Below are positions 12,622 to 25,237 of a stretch of DNA of 64,000 nt, in pieces. The stretch comes from Venturia oleaginea (Eukaryota; Ascomycota; Dothideomycetes; Venturiales; Venturiaceae), in the NCBI GenBank assembly GCA_013176395.1, contig JABMLP010000001.1:1922001-1986000 (forward strand), read 5' to 3'. The first letter of the stretch is position 1; every line of letters starts with the position of its first letter. The notes beneath the pieces are model-generated. The model made no database searches, was not told where the DNA came from, and saw only the letters and a program-made list of their open reading frames with translations. A program made the translations under genes and the position numbers.

Positions 12622-15600
12622 CTAAGCTCTCTGCAATAAACTAATAACCTCCTCCCTCTCAGCTACAGGCAGCATACTCAACACCTGCGCGACACCCTTT
12701 AATCCACCCTCCTTGTCTCTCCTCAACAACGCTGCAACATCAGCAGCCACACCTTCTCTCCTCAGGGACTCAATCTTCGCAGCAGTTTCTTTGCGATTCT
12801 CCTCGTACCAAACAGCGACGCTCATGTCATCGGTCTCAAACCTCTCAACACCAGACCAGGCCTTCAACAAACCCAATTTGCCATCGCGAGAAGTGCCAGC
12901 TTCCCTCGCCTCAGCAGCAGACATCTTCTTGAGGATGTACTCTTCGTTCAGTCTGCGACGTAGACGCCAGTAGAAGAACCGTCTAGCATTGGTCCATTTG
13001 AGAGGCATACGAATTGCTCCCTTGGCCATCATACGGCCTGCTCGGTCATGGAGATCGGCAAATTGGATGCTAATCTGTGCGTACACAGGGAGAAGGAGGT
13101 TCTCACGCTCAGTCATCTTGGCTTTGACGGCAGCTTGTTCCTCGCGGCTGAGAGCTGGATCGGCGTGCTTTCGTTTCAGGTCGCCATAGATAGGATCCAA
13201 ACGTTCCATGGTCGCCAGTTGTCGGTCTTTTCGGAACTTGATACCAACAATGCCTTCAGGCTCGAGGACACCACCGCGGGAATCTTCGTCTGCGTACATT
13301 TCCATGTATTGTGGGTTGATGGTTGGATCGACGACAACCCAGGAGCCACCACGGAGTTCACCGAATGGTGGAATGTACACGAAGACGGGCTGCTCATACT
13401 TGACGAGGGCGTCGACGATCATGGAGCCGTACTTGAGAACCTCGTTGTACATGTCACGCTGACCACCAGAGAAACCACGCCAGTTGGCGAGAATCATCAA
13501 CGGCAGTTGTTCACCGTTGTTGAAGTCCTGGATTGCCTGGGCGGTCTTGAATGCCGAGTTGGGGTACCAGACACCACCAGCCTCCGAAGTGACTTGCTCA
13601 ATGGAGTCGGGGTTGGCAGGGTCGGCAGGTGTAACGTTCTCGACGGAGCGGACTTCGACACCGATGACACCGACGGGGATACCTCCAAGGCGGGCGCGTC
13701 CAATGACAACAGTCTTGGCCCATCCGCCAAGGGCTTCTTCGAAAGAACCCTTGTCGAAAAGACCAGACAGGAAGCCTTCATCCTCGTCTTTACCACCGAT
13801 TAACCACCTCACATCGTAGGTTTGCTTCTGTGGTGGGTAGTAAGTGACATCGCGGTCCCAGTTGTCCACGGATGGCGAAATTGGCACAGGGTTGCCCTTC
13901 TTGTCAGGCACAAAGGACATCCATTTAACGATCTTGCAGACACCGGCGAAGTCGTCGTCAGCAGTCATATGAGAGACACCATTGCGGTACATAATCTGGG
14001 TACCACCAAGCTGCAAGTTGGAGGTGTAGACTTCACGACCGAGCAACTTGTTGATGGCCGGTGCACCAGTCAGGATGATAGGTTGACCTTCAATTTGAAT
14101 GGCACGCTGACCAAGACGGACAAGGTATGCACCGATGCCTAGAATACTTAGTTAGCTTTGCGATAAAGGGAGGGAATTCTGCGACAACTTACCAACGGAA
14201 CGGCAAGTAACCAAGGTGATTGTGAAAATATCTTTGTAGGCTCTGCTCGTTTCACCGGCGATGAGACCAGATCCGCGTAAGCACTCAACACCAAGACCAT
14301 CCTCTGCACCAATGATGGTGGTGATCTTGTGTCGAACCTCGCCATCTTCGTTGATCTCCTCGGTGATGACTTCCTTGTGGCCATCCTTCTCGAAACGGCT
14401 CTTCTTCTCGGGAGTCAGGTAAAGGTACTTGAAGCCCTTCTCTGGGTTGGAAGCGTCGTTGAACGCGACTGAAAAGTGGGGAATGAGCTCCTCGGCCATA
14501 CCAATGCGAGCACCGGAATTGGCAGAGAGGTAGATACGCGGAATACCAAGCTTACGAGCGAGCTCAGAGCACTTGTGGAAGAACTTGTCCTCCAATGGGC
14601 CGAATGAACCGATTTTGTAAGTGATGTCATTGGCAATGATTATGAAGCGACGGCCACGAGGGTATTCTGGCGTCTTTGCCGTGATAATCCAACCGACCAT
14701 ACCGATAGTATTGGTACCTGGATCACGATTCACCTCGACCAAGTTGTCGTTGTCATCGAGCACGAGTTCGTTGTACTCGATGCAGTCGCCTTGCTGTGGC
14801 TTTCGCTCCTTGAGATGCGCATGTTGACCGACAGTCTGGATCCAACTGTTCTCGATGCCCTGACGGAATAGCTCAGGGAAATCGTAGACGTACTGAGTAC
14901 CCATGATGTGGGCCTTGTAGCGCTTGGGCTGTAGAGCACCCTTGGTTGGGTATGGGGTGTAGACAGGCAACAGATGCATTGGACCGACCTTCTTGGTGCC
15001 TCCGATGTTCTGGAAGATCCACTCACCGCCCTTGTCAGACTTGCGTTCAGCGTAGAGCTCAACATCGACGATGAAGCCTGACGTGTTATTGATGATGACG
15101 CGGAGTGGGTATGGAGCTCCAGTTTCTGGATCAGTGCAAATAATGCGAACTTCGACACCAGTAACACGGAGTCTCCAGGCGCGTGGCCCAAATCGGCTGA
15201 TGAGAGGACCAAGAGCTTCCTCAACTTCCTTCGGATGAATTGCGAAGACATGGGAGAAATTGATGAAGATGTGGTTCATGTCGGAGTTGTTATTGCCGAT
15301 AATCTCAAGCGCGTCCAAGATGTCATTCATGAGCCTGTCGGCCTCTGAGATGATGTATTCACCAGTGGGGATCTCGTCCCGAATGCGTCCGGGACGAACA
15401 ACTGCACGTGTGAAGTAGCGCTTGTCATTCTCAACACCTTTGCCAACCGCCTCGTAGATGTGGATGTTGCGGTTTTCTGTAAAGACTGGCTTGATGTTGA
15501 ATTTGGAAAGACGACCAAGTTCAAGCTGGAAGGCCAAGGCAGGTTCGACATGGCGGATACTGGCATCCTCCTCATACGCAGGTCCACGGAAAGTGTAGTA

Positions 15601-18600
15601 GCCTGGGTATGTGCCATCTCTGTGACCGCAGATGAATGTGAGGCGACGTACGCCGCGGTTCACAAGCTCCTCGCGGAAGTCGTTGATGATTGGGCGGATG
15701 CGAGCAATGATCTCATTGTCATCTAGTGACTCGGCATCTCGGACGGCAACATTGCACACAGCAGCAAGTTCTTCATCTTCCTCGGATTTGGTCACGGTTG
15801 GTCCTCGTCTCCTAGAGAGATCGGCAATGAGGCTACCAGCTTGCTTGGCAGACTTCTTGATGGACGGGAACATTTCAAGTGCCTTCATGAGGTACTCTTC
15901 GGCATCATCGAGGAACTGTACAGGAACAATTGCACCACGACGAGTTGGCTCGGTCTCAGAAACCTTGTTGGTAAGGTAGGTCATGTCACTGATCGACTGG
16001 ATACGCTTGGGGCCACCAGGGATGCCTGATGGAGTGGATGGCGTCGATGGATAGGACGATTCGATGGGAAGGCCGAATTCAGATTGACCGACCTTGCGGA
16101 GGGAGAATTCCCATGCAAGAACGAATGGCGCTTCGTCATCCGTTCCGTACTCAATGGTCTTGAGCTGGTATGCGCGGTAAGCACGTCGAATGTAGACCTC
16201 CAAACCGGCCAAAGCCACCCAAGGATCCTCGTGAGCGAAGAAGTTTGGCAGAACATCGAAGACGGTGTATTGCGAATCGACAACGTCTTTGATGATGTCA
16301 AAATCGGGCTCACGGTGGTCCCAACCGCTCTCTCCGTATTTGGACTCAGTGACGGAAGTTCGGAGAATGTGCTGCATTTGAGTAGTTCGCTCCTCGAGGG
16401 AAGGCATGGCACACTGGATCAAGACCTCGCGAGCCTTGAGCGCGACTTTGGCGGTTGATCGGCCCTCAAGCTCAGCCAATCTTCGCAGAATAGTCTTGAA
16501 ATACTTAGCAATGTTGCCCGCACCTGGTTTGTTGGGGCGGTAGATGTCAAGAATAGCAGCGATGAGGTTGCTCTTCTGGTTGACGCGGGTATGGGAAAGA
16601 ACTGTTTGTACAACAGCCGAGACGTTCTCTCTGTTCTCCTCACGGAGCTTAAGAATCACCTCTTCGTCACGAGCAGTGCGGGTTGCAAAGAGCTCTTCAA
16701 CAAGACAGAACTGCTCGAGTAGTTTGACCATGACATCGTACTCGTGGACCTTTAGTCCGTCGGCATATGTGTCCATGATCTCAATGAGAGGAGCGAGACC
16801 AGCTTTGAGCAGGGCGACATCGCCGGCGGGTACACTCTCCTCCAAGAAACGGTTGAAGGCTTTGGAAAGTTGCTTTGATGGAAACTCAAGCTCACGGCTG
16901 TGAGCACGCTCGACGATCTGGGATAGCTGAGTGTCGAGCTTTTGAGGCATACGAGCGTGCAGAGCAGAGGCTTGAGCATTCCACTCGCCATATGGCAATT
17001 CGGGATCTCTGAGAACATCGATAAGTTCCTTCAGAGAGCTCTGCATGATGATCTGGTTGTCATAACCCTGAAGAATGTTCTGGAGAATTCCGAAGAGGTA
17101 GGTGAATCGTTGTGGAGGCTTAGCACCCATGATGGTTGGAGCACCAAGCTCTGGAAGCTGGCCCAAGAAAGGTTGCGCAGATTTGACTTTGCTTGGGTCG
17201 TCGAGTGCGAGAATACCGAGAATGTCTCCGGCTTCGAGTGTGGCTCCCGGTTGTTTAATAAGGTTCACGACACCATCCTCTGCAGCGATCAAAGGCATGT
17301 ACATCTTCATAACCTCAACTTCGGCGAAAGCTTGGCCTTTCTTGACGTGCTCGCCATTCTCAACAGTGAACTTGACGAGCTTACCAGGACTGGGAGTGCG
17401 TAGTTGGGTGGGATCATTCTCTTGTTCTAGCAGGCAGGTTTTGCTGTCGACACTGAGACGAGTGGCACCAACTTCTTCCTTCCAGTAGACGTTGTGTGAC
17501 TTGCCGCTAAGCAAAACAAGCAACCCACCATCAGCGAGCGCCCTAACACCGACGTGACACTTCGAGCCATTGATGAAAAGTGTGTAGCTGTCGACACTGG
17601 ATCGGGTGGCGGTGAACTTGTAACGGTGCCCATCGTAGATGAAATCAATGGGGAACACAGTCTTGAGGACCTCCTTGGAAGGGACCTGGCCCTTTTCCAG
17701 ACTCTGCCTGTACTCAGTAGTGCATGCCTCAGCAGCTATGTATGCCTTGGTGACAGCACCGCAGATAATGGCGAGAGTTGGATCGGGTCGTTCAGCAGTC
17801 AGCTTCTTGGAGATCAACTCATCCAACCAGCCTGTCGTGATGGTGTTGTTTTCGAAAGCTGGGGTTTGAAGAAGCTTGATCAAGTATTCCACAGTTGTCC
17901 TGAAGTCACCACGAATGCTAAGTTCCTTCAGGGCGATAACCATGTGTTTTCTCGACGCTGCTCTGTTCTCACCATAGGCGAAAATGTGACCGAATTGAGA
18001 ATCGGAGAAACTGTGGATACTACTGGCGGAACTGACAGAGAAGTATCCCCAAACGTTGGCGCTACTCCTGAAGTTGAGTTCGTGCATGGTGCCGCTCGAA
18101 GGTTTGAAGCCCTCACCAGGATCTTCGGAAGTGATACGACAAGCAGTCGTGTGACCCTTTGGCATTGGTCTTCGCTGGTTCACCGCGCTGTCTTCCGTCG
18201 AGAAGTCGAAGTCAATGTTGGATGAGGAGTGAGGATCCGCTCCATAGAGCAGACGGATGTCGCGAATTCGGGAGAGCGGCAGACCCATGGCGACTTGGAG
18301 TTGAGCAGCAGGCAAATTGACGCCACTGACCATTTCTGTGGTAGGATGCTCCACCTGGAGACGAGGATTCAACTCCAAGAAGTAGAACTTGTTGTCCGAG
18401 TGCGAGTAGAGGTACTCAACGGTACCAGCTGAGACATAACCGACAAGTTTTCCTAGAGATACAGCGGCCTTCTCCATAGCGCGAAAAGTGTCTGCAGGGG
18501 CGATTGTGACTGGAGCCTCTTCGATGATCTTTTGATGTCTTCGCTGGACGGAGCAATCTCGACCGAATAGGGAGATATTGTTGCCATACTGATCAGCGAG

Positions 18601-19666
18601 CAATTGGACTTCCAAATGCCTTGCATTTCCAGCGAGTTTCATGATGAAGATTGGAGAGCCTGGAATTTCGCTGGCGGCAGCTCGGTAAAGAGCCTCGAAG
18701 CCTTCTTCCGAATCAACTTTTCGGATGCCTTTTCCTCCTCCACCTTCTGAGGCTTTGACCATAACGGGGAAGCCGATTTCCTTGGCCTTCGCTAGACCCT
18801 CTTCAGGGCTGTAGACACATCCCTTAGCATAAACTTCGTCCTCGACTGTTACGATGCCGTGCTTGTCTACTACGACCGCGTCGACGCCAGTTCCCGACCA
18901 AGGTATACATGGCACCTTTGCGTGTTGTGCGACGATTGTGGAGGAAATTTTGTCACCAAGTGATCGCATGGCAGAGCCCGGGGGACCGATAAAGACGATT
19001 TTCTTAGGAGACGCAGCGAGGGATTCTGGGAGCTTTGGATTTTCTGAGGCGTGACCCCTGGGACGCTGTCAACATATTGCAATAGCTTTGAGGATGTCCA
19101 ATATTGCACTTACCATCCTGCCCATACAGCCTGTACGTCCATACGCTCTGCAACATCGACAATCAATTCCACGTTAGCGTAATTGTTGTTGTTCGTTCCA
19201 CCGGGAACCTGCATATGTCAGCTTCTTGTGTTCGGGACATTGAACTCTTCCCACGTACCTCGACGTATTGATCCGCCATCCTGATGTAATCGGCATTTGC
19301 TTGTAAATCTTCGGGAGTGGCCATGACAGTGAATTGAATGGCCCTCTCGTCTCCAAACGTCTCGTACGCCCATTTTCGCACGGAGCGAATCTCCTTGACT
19401 GCGGCAATACCATTGTTGGCAATCAAAACCTGTTCTCACATCAGCTCTCCCTCCAGAAATGAGCGGGTAATCGAGCATGGTCTCACGTTTGTGATGACGG
19501 TATGGCCACCGTGTGCTGCAACGAAATCCTTCACCTTCGACGACGGAGCCACGCCCAAATGGTTTCCGCCGATGAAATGTGAAGGGAGGTCGTATTTTGC
19601 AGCATTGCTGCTGGGAGCTCCGTTCTTGACGCCGTTGCTGGCCATGGTGTTTGTTGGAATGCCCAT
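12622..19666 (-). CDS. ACC1: acetyl-CoA carboxylase (multidomain, cytosolic)
   Basis: Five exons (19666-19487, 19429-19259, 19208-19114, 19057-14193, 14138-12622) close perfectly in frame and give 2275 residues, the usual fungal size. It carboxylates acetyl-CoA to malonyl-CoA, the committed step of fatty-acid synthesis. Domains: biotin carboxylase ([23 protein letters not shown]-grasp loop [26 protein letters not shown]), biotin carrier with EVMKM (biotinyl Lys near 733), the long central region, and the carboxyltransferase halves ([36 protein letters not shown]). The N-terminus [13 protein letters not shown] lacks a clear mitochondrial presequence, suggesting the cytosolic enzyme. Two ATGs are possible: 19666 and 19645 (2268 residues). 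All four introns are 50-58 bp. Nothing is broken; the gene is essential in relatives. Confidence 0.98.
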
Positions 19667-22022
19667 GAAGTTTGCGTTCGAAAAAGGAGGGCAGCAAGAT
19701 CGTCCTTTGTTGCGGGGACGAAAGTCAGTGGTCAAGTCCCCTTCTAACACTCAGTTGAGAAAGGTTGGGAATATGACGAAGGAATTGCAACAAAGGCCAA
19801 TTCTCTCCAATTGACGAATGATTGCTTATTAAAAAATAATGTAGGGAACGGCGTGTTGTCGTCGGTGTACGGAGGCCGTGTATGCTTACAGGCTAGACGC
19901 AAGAACAGAGTAAATAGGAACGGAACTGGACTCCGGGGAGGTTATTGGGAGACAGTAAAGTAATGTGGATTCAGGTTGGGAGGGAGAGAGGATCAATTTT
20001 CAAAAAATGTGCAGCCGGGCTGACCATTATATTTCTTGTACCAGTCTTCGGAATTGAGGAGAGACCGTAATTAGAACTAGAAGCTGTTGAAGTGTGTCCG
20101 AGCTCCAAAACCACTCCCCCCCCCGACAATCACGTCTCACTCACCTGCAACCTCAGCCAACCTGCAGCTGCCCGGTTGTCTCGCGCCCCAGTGCACCGTC
20201 GTCGCTGCTATATCGCGGGCCATGGAGGAGGGCGATGTGCACATTGAGGACTTGGTGAGCCGACGATGGGGATCGAGCGGTGTTGTTGAGCTTGAAGTTC
20301 TGTCCACGATCCCTGTACCCACCGGTTTTGTCGAGCGTTGGGATCTGGGCGTTGGACTCTATGCCATTGATAAATCCTGCTATGTGGGGAATTCTCTCCG
20401 TGTCCAGTTTACAGCTTCAATGTTTCCAACCGCTTCGATTGAAGAAGTTCTTTGTGGTGACACAGTCGGGATGGCACTACGTAGGGATAGGGATCCGAAG
20501 AATTGCTGACGATGATGCCCGCTTACACAGTAGGTCCCGTATCTCACTCGGCCCCCGATCGTATTTATAGTACAGCCAGCATAGGAGTAGATTGATCCCT
20601 CCGCCAGCCTTCCGCAAGCTCCAACCTTCTCTAAGGTTCTAGTTCGCAGTTTCAATAATGTCATCGACTCAGCGAGGAAACCAATCCCTATCTATCCATC
20701 CTTCGGCTCCCCAAGCCGGCAATGCAACGGCGCCGTTTGTCTCCTTTTGCCCGCCGAAACCACCTCTTGGAACGCCAATCGTGTCAAGATGGAATCGTCA
20801 AGATGCAGAACATCTGCGGACAATTCGGCTTCAGCCCCTATCGCGTCCTCATCAACTTCCAGAGTACGCTCACTTGTATCGGGGCCTCGTTTGACTTCGA
20901 TAAGTGCTCTTGTATCCAAAAGCATGCAAAGAGGACACATTTCAAACCCGTTCCTAACACCCGCAAAACTCCAGAATCGACAGAGTATTATCCTTTCACC
21001 GAAGATGTGAAATACACTGCGGCTCGCTGCCTTTATCGTCCAACACAGTCCAAATCCTTCACTCATTTATCATTGCAAACTCGACATCGTCATTAGTCAT
21101 GTGATAGAAATCCCATCACGACGAGCATGTAATTTCTCTGATCTGGCGAAGAGGTCCTGATGAAGTTTTCAGACAACCCGAGTCTCCCCAAATTGATTGA
21201 GGCCTGTTTAAGAAGCCTGAACGTCTCTACATTTATGAGCCCTACCAAACGGCAAACTGTCCTAACAACTGTTCACAGTACACCCAACAGGAACAGAATC
21301 ACTGGGACATACAGTGAGATGACGCCCGCATACAGGACATCAGCTTGAACAACAGAGCGAGCAGTCCTTTAAGATACACGACCTCATCGATTGCGGACAG
21401 TCCTGAAAGTGAGAATGAAAATTCAGTTGCTCTGCACTGGCTTGTTAGTTCGAATTGACCTGCCAGCGGATAATCCTCATTAGCCAGCTCGCGGTAGAGC
21501 GGGATCATGAACATATCTTTACTTATCTGGTTATTAGGTGGGTGCTCTTGAATCAAGAGCTTGTAGCTTTGATTGAAGCCGTTGAGGGTCATCAATTCGG
21601 AATATCTTGAGAATGTTAGGCCTCCCACAAGTTCACTAGACAGCTCAAGTTCTGATCTCACTCTCGGGCTTTACATTCCCTCGAGATCGCACCAATTACC
21701 GGAACTGGAAAAGAGCGAAGAAGAATTGGTCAGACCTTACCTACGATGGCCAGATACAGACTAATCTATCTCGGGTATGAACCTGAAAGAGGCCTGAACA
21801 TCTAGTTCCAAACATCGCTTTTTGCTAACCCCCTTTGGTAATTCAGCCTTGCCATGATTCCAGTCGCCAAAGCTCTGACCTCATCTTCTAACAACCCCAA
21901 CAGCGCCATTCGGATGTTCCAGTTTCATGTGGTCACTTGGACCTGGTTCCTTTCGGCTTCCCTATATCGTTTCAAGCTTGAAGCTTTGACTTCCCGTTCA
22001 TTGTCTTTTGGCACTATGATCA
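19667..22022. other. ACC1 upstream region and gene-poor stretch
   Basis: The first 500 bp should carry the ACC1 promoter. A plus-strand frame with an ATG at 20222 runs to 20509 (MEEGDVHIEDLVSRRWGSS...) and could encode about 95 residues, but nothing supports it beyond length. Other frames to 22 kb start at non-ATG codons or look random. I recognise no gene. Confidence 0.45.
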
Positions 22023-22024
22023 TA

Positions 22025-22105
22025 CTCCCTCTTGTCCCTGGTCAATCACAGGGTTTTGGCGAGGTTTGTACGTTAGCGCTGTGATTAACTAGGGACAAGA
22101 GGGAG
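22025..22105. mobile_element. Stowaway-like Tc1/mariner MITE, 81 bp
   Basis: A nearly perfect inverted repeat: CTCCCTCTTGTCCCT at the left end and its complement AGGGACAAGAGGGAG at the right. Each arm is about 28 bp with two internal mismatches (both transitions). A TA dinucleotide flanks each end (22023-22024 and 22106-22107), the Tc1/mariner target duplication. The CTCCCTC tip resembles Stowaway MITE termini. The loop is about 25 bp with no coding capacity. Mobility would need a transposase in trans. Confidence 0.65.
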
Positions 22106-22580
22106 TAGATCCATAGTACATTTTCGAGCTTCCAAATATCAAAATTCGGAATCCCACTGCATGACTGCCATTCTTAGATCTTTTGATGGCGTAAGCCTAC
22201 TGTCGTCACATGGTCGTACCCAATCGGGCAACATTTGCACTATTCATAATATTTTCAACATATGATCAAGCTAATCAAATTCGATCTCAAACTACTGGAC
22301 AGTGCTACTCTGGAGAGGAAGCTCGTACTCATGGGATTATTGGCGAACACATGGTTCGACCTCTCTCGAGAGCATACGCAGATTCGAAATGGCAAGTTAT
22401 TCGAAATGTGAAAACCGTTCTCTCTGAAACGTCAGCCTTGGGCCTTCGAGACCACTGACCAAGAGATGGGAGACTATAAGAAGTCCTCTGGACTTCACTG
22501 GAAAAGACCATCAACAGCTTCCAACAGATTCTCACAGAACCTTCAGCCTCCCGCAAAACAGAACATCCCAAAGATTCAAG

Positions 22581-23558
22581 ATGGTCTTCTCAATCAAGCA
22601 AGCGCTCGGTCTGGCGTTGACATTTGTGTATGGCTCATCACAAACTGGCAAACTCCTTCACTAACCATAATCCAGCACCATGACATCCGCCTCGCCCAAC
22701 GCACAAGCTCCACCACCACCACCAGGAATGGTTGGTATGCCCGGCATGGCACCATCACCAGTACCACCAAAGCCTCCAGTCATGATGGTGAAAGAACGTC
22801 GTCAGGCTCAAGTTGGTACTGTTGCTGGCGGGGCTCCTCATACGAAAGCTCCAAAGAAAGAACGTCGCCAAGTCACCAAATCTGTTCTCGATACTGCCCC
22901 AACACCTACAGCGCCTGCACGTCGCCAAGTTACTAAAACCAAAAACTTTCACGAGCGCCAAGTCAGTAAAACTAAAAGCATTCTCGAGCGCCAAGTCACC
23001 AAAACCAGAGGTATTCTTGAAGCTGCTCCAACAGTTACAGCTCCTGGAAAGAAGGAACGTCGCCAAGTCACTAAGACCAATGCTATTCTCAAGCGCCAAG
23101 TCACCAAAACCAGAGGTGTTCTCGAAGCTGATCCAACAGTTACAGCACCTGCTATGAAGGAACGTCTCCAAGTCACAAAAACCCGAGGTATCCAGGAGCG
23201 CCAAGTTACCAAAACCAACGCCATTCTCGAGCGTCAAGCTACCAAAGCTAGCAAATCTATTCTCGAGCGCCAGGTCACCAAAACCAGAGGTGTTCTCGAA
23301 GCTGAGCCAACAGTTACAGCACCTGCTATGAAGGAACGTCGCCAAGTCACGAAAACCCGAGGTATCCAGGAGCGCCAAGCTACCAAAACCAACGCCATTC
23401 TCGAGCGTCAAGCTACCAAAGCTAGCAAATCTATTCTCGAGCGCCAAGCTGCTCCAACAGCTACCGCGCCTTCAAAGGAGAAACGTGAGGTGGGTGCTGC
23501 TGCTATTCCTGCCCAGCCATCTTATACGATGGTCCCAAAGAAAAAGCCTACAGTGTAG
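22581..23558 (+). CDS. secreted tandem-repeat protein with Arg-Gln junctions (possible Kex2-processed precursor)
   Basis: Exon 1 22581-22627 plus exon 2 22676-23558 (48-bp intron, branch CTAAC) give 309 residues. The short first exon supplies the signal peptide: MVFSIKQALGLALTFVTMTS, with likely cleavage just after (SASPNAQA). A Pro-rich spacer follows, then about 15 degenerate units built on R-Q-(V/A)-(T/S)-K-(T/A), such as RRQVTKT, KRQVTKT and ERQVTKT, alternating with GILEAAPTVTAP-type spacers. Six junctions are dibasic (RR or KR before Gln) plus a final EKR-E; most of the rest are ER-Q and one is changed to RL-Q. There are no cysteines and the repeats lack Tyr. Secreted repeat proteins of this style in fungi include Kex2-processed repellents and RiPP precursors; I cannot assign it to either. 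No UstY-type (DUF3328) or oxidase partner is visible nearby. Confidence 0.72.
23101..23453 (+). repeat. 174-bp higher-order tandem duplication inside the repeat protein
   Basis: The block starting at CAGAGGTGTTCTCGAAGCTG (23111) recurs at 23285, an offset of 174 bp (58 codons), with only a few substitutions over most of the unit. It adds one RGV-LEA-(D/E)-PTVTAPAMKER module plus three shorter Q-(V/A)-TK modules. The near identity implies recent in-frame duplication. Confidence 0.8.
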
Positions 23559-23635
23559 TCGCTTTTGATGAGGGCTGATGCAGTAGTGGAAACGGAGTCA
23601 AGGAGTGAATTTTGAGATCTCAGGTATGGTGTAAT

Positions 23636-23847
23636 GGTCTTTTTTATGGGAGGGGAAAGCTGTGTATTACTTTGGGCTCATTGTTTAGACTGCAGGTGTT
23701 CAGGACGGTCTTTTGATGGGAGGAGAAGAGTGTGTATTACTTTGGGCTCGTTGTTTAGACTACATGTGTTCAGGGCGGTCTTTTCCATGGGAGGGGAAAA
23801 GTGTGTATTATTCTGGGCTCGTTATTTATACAGCACGTGTTCAGGAA
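23636..23847. repeat. three tandem 70-71 bp repeats in the 3' flank of the repeat-protein gene
   Basis: Units begin GGTCTTTT at 23636, 23707 and 23777. Each carries ATGGGAGG, GTGTGTATTA, TGGGCTC and GTGTTCAGG at matching places and they differ at a few percent of sites. They lie 80-290 bp after the stop, so probably in the 3' UTR or just past it. Confidence 0.85.
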
Positions 23848-25237
23848 CCCTCTTGCTTAGATTTGAGATTGAGAATGAATTTAGTTAGACTTCGCTTCGT
23901 ATTTATTGGTTTTATCCGATTGCGAGGTTTGGGATGCTGTTTTTACCTCAGAAACTCGAAAGTAAATCCCCAACACACTGGCAGACAAAGATTGCACTAT
24001 GAAATTGAGTCAACTACTGCAGTAGAAAAACACAGGAGGAGTGAGAGGAGTGAAGAGCAAAAAGTGACAATGTACAGAGCTCTTCAGAACCCAGCAAACA
24101 AACTTGTCGACTTGCCCTTGGGCTGTGAGTAGTCCCGCCTTTCACAGGGTCAGCTATTGTGATGATAACATGGGGATCCATTGCGATCGGAAAGCATGTA
24201 GGCTGCAAGAAGCTGTTTGTTAATGGAATCGAGGATCGATGGAAGTCGCAGCAAATTGGCGAAGAGAAGTGGGAGAGACATGGAAGAAGGAGTAGCTGTT
24301 CTACTCTCCATCCTCCCTCAAGGCCGCACCTTCCCACCTGTGCCCGATTCGTCATTTCCTTTCTTTGATATGAGTTGTACCTACCACTAAATCCTCTTGT
24401 CCAGGTAAAGACGATACCCATCATTGCCTTATCTTTTCTTGACATCTCAGACCTCGTCTTCATTGTTTGCGCACCATTTTCGAGGAACATCCCGAATGTC
24501 GAAACCGCCCTCGATCTCCACTCTTTCCGGTAGAAATCTGACATGGGTATATAAAATATCTCAACTCCTGCGAAAAGTCTAAAGCCGGTACCCTATGAAG
24601 TTTTTTTAACCAAGCCTGTTCTTCACGAATCGAACACGACCATGAACTGTGGATCATACCCACTTTACCATGTTTGCTATTTCCCATTTGTCTCAAACCA
24701 CCAAGCTCGGCCAACACCAATCACACGCAATCGTAAGGGTCAAGCTATGCCACTTTGTGCATAAAATCCTACGACTTCCTCATCTGTAGATTTGCATACT
24801 GAAAGGTAGAGAATTTCGCCGTCCTACCATGAAAAATGTTGACGAGATCCGGAATGTGATCTGGATCTCACTGTCATACCCTTTCGTTTTTCATGCACCT
24901 GCGATAACATCACTCCATACATTCCATAAACACAACGAGGGTGGAGAGACTTACCAGGTCCGGAGGAATGCCACGGCCAGGTGACCGCAGCCTCATGCGG
25001 ATGTGCTGGTGCCATACGCTATAGCACCCGATGATTGCCTTTTCTGTGGTGTTGATGGATGCAATGGCCTTTATAACTCACTTTTCTTCTTCCTCTTCCA
25101 GATCGTTTCTTTAGGCATATACAGCCTTTCTACCGTGAAACCCACTTCCCACTCAAGACACCCTCACACTCTCTCTCTTTAAAGCCTCTTCATTTCACCA
25201 GGCATCCGACTGCTTTAAGTTCCATACGAGAAGGAAA
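23848..25237. other. intergenic, no gene recognised
   Basis: A minus-strand ATG frame of 176 codons (24014-24544) exists but has random-looking composition and no family match. The last 150 bp before 25238 is pyrimidine-rich with a TTTATAAC motif, likely the promoter of the dioxygenase-like gene. Confidence 0.4.

Noticed and set aside
12713..13803. Long plus-strand frames across ACC1
   Set aside because: They are antisense shadows of a highly conserved coding exon.
22755..23447. 230-codon minus-strand frame opposite the repeat protein
   Set aside because: It is the mirror of the tandem repeat; the plus strand has the ATG, signal peptide, splice sites and usual codons.
24014..24544. 176-codon minus-strand ATG frame
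   Set aside because: No domain, biased Ser/Cys/His tail and no family likeness; probably chance.
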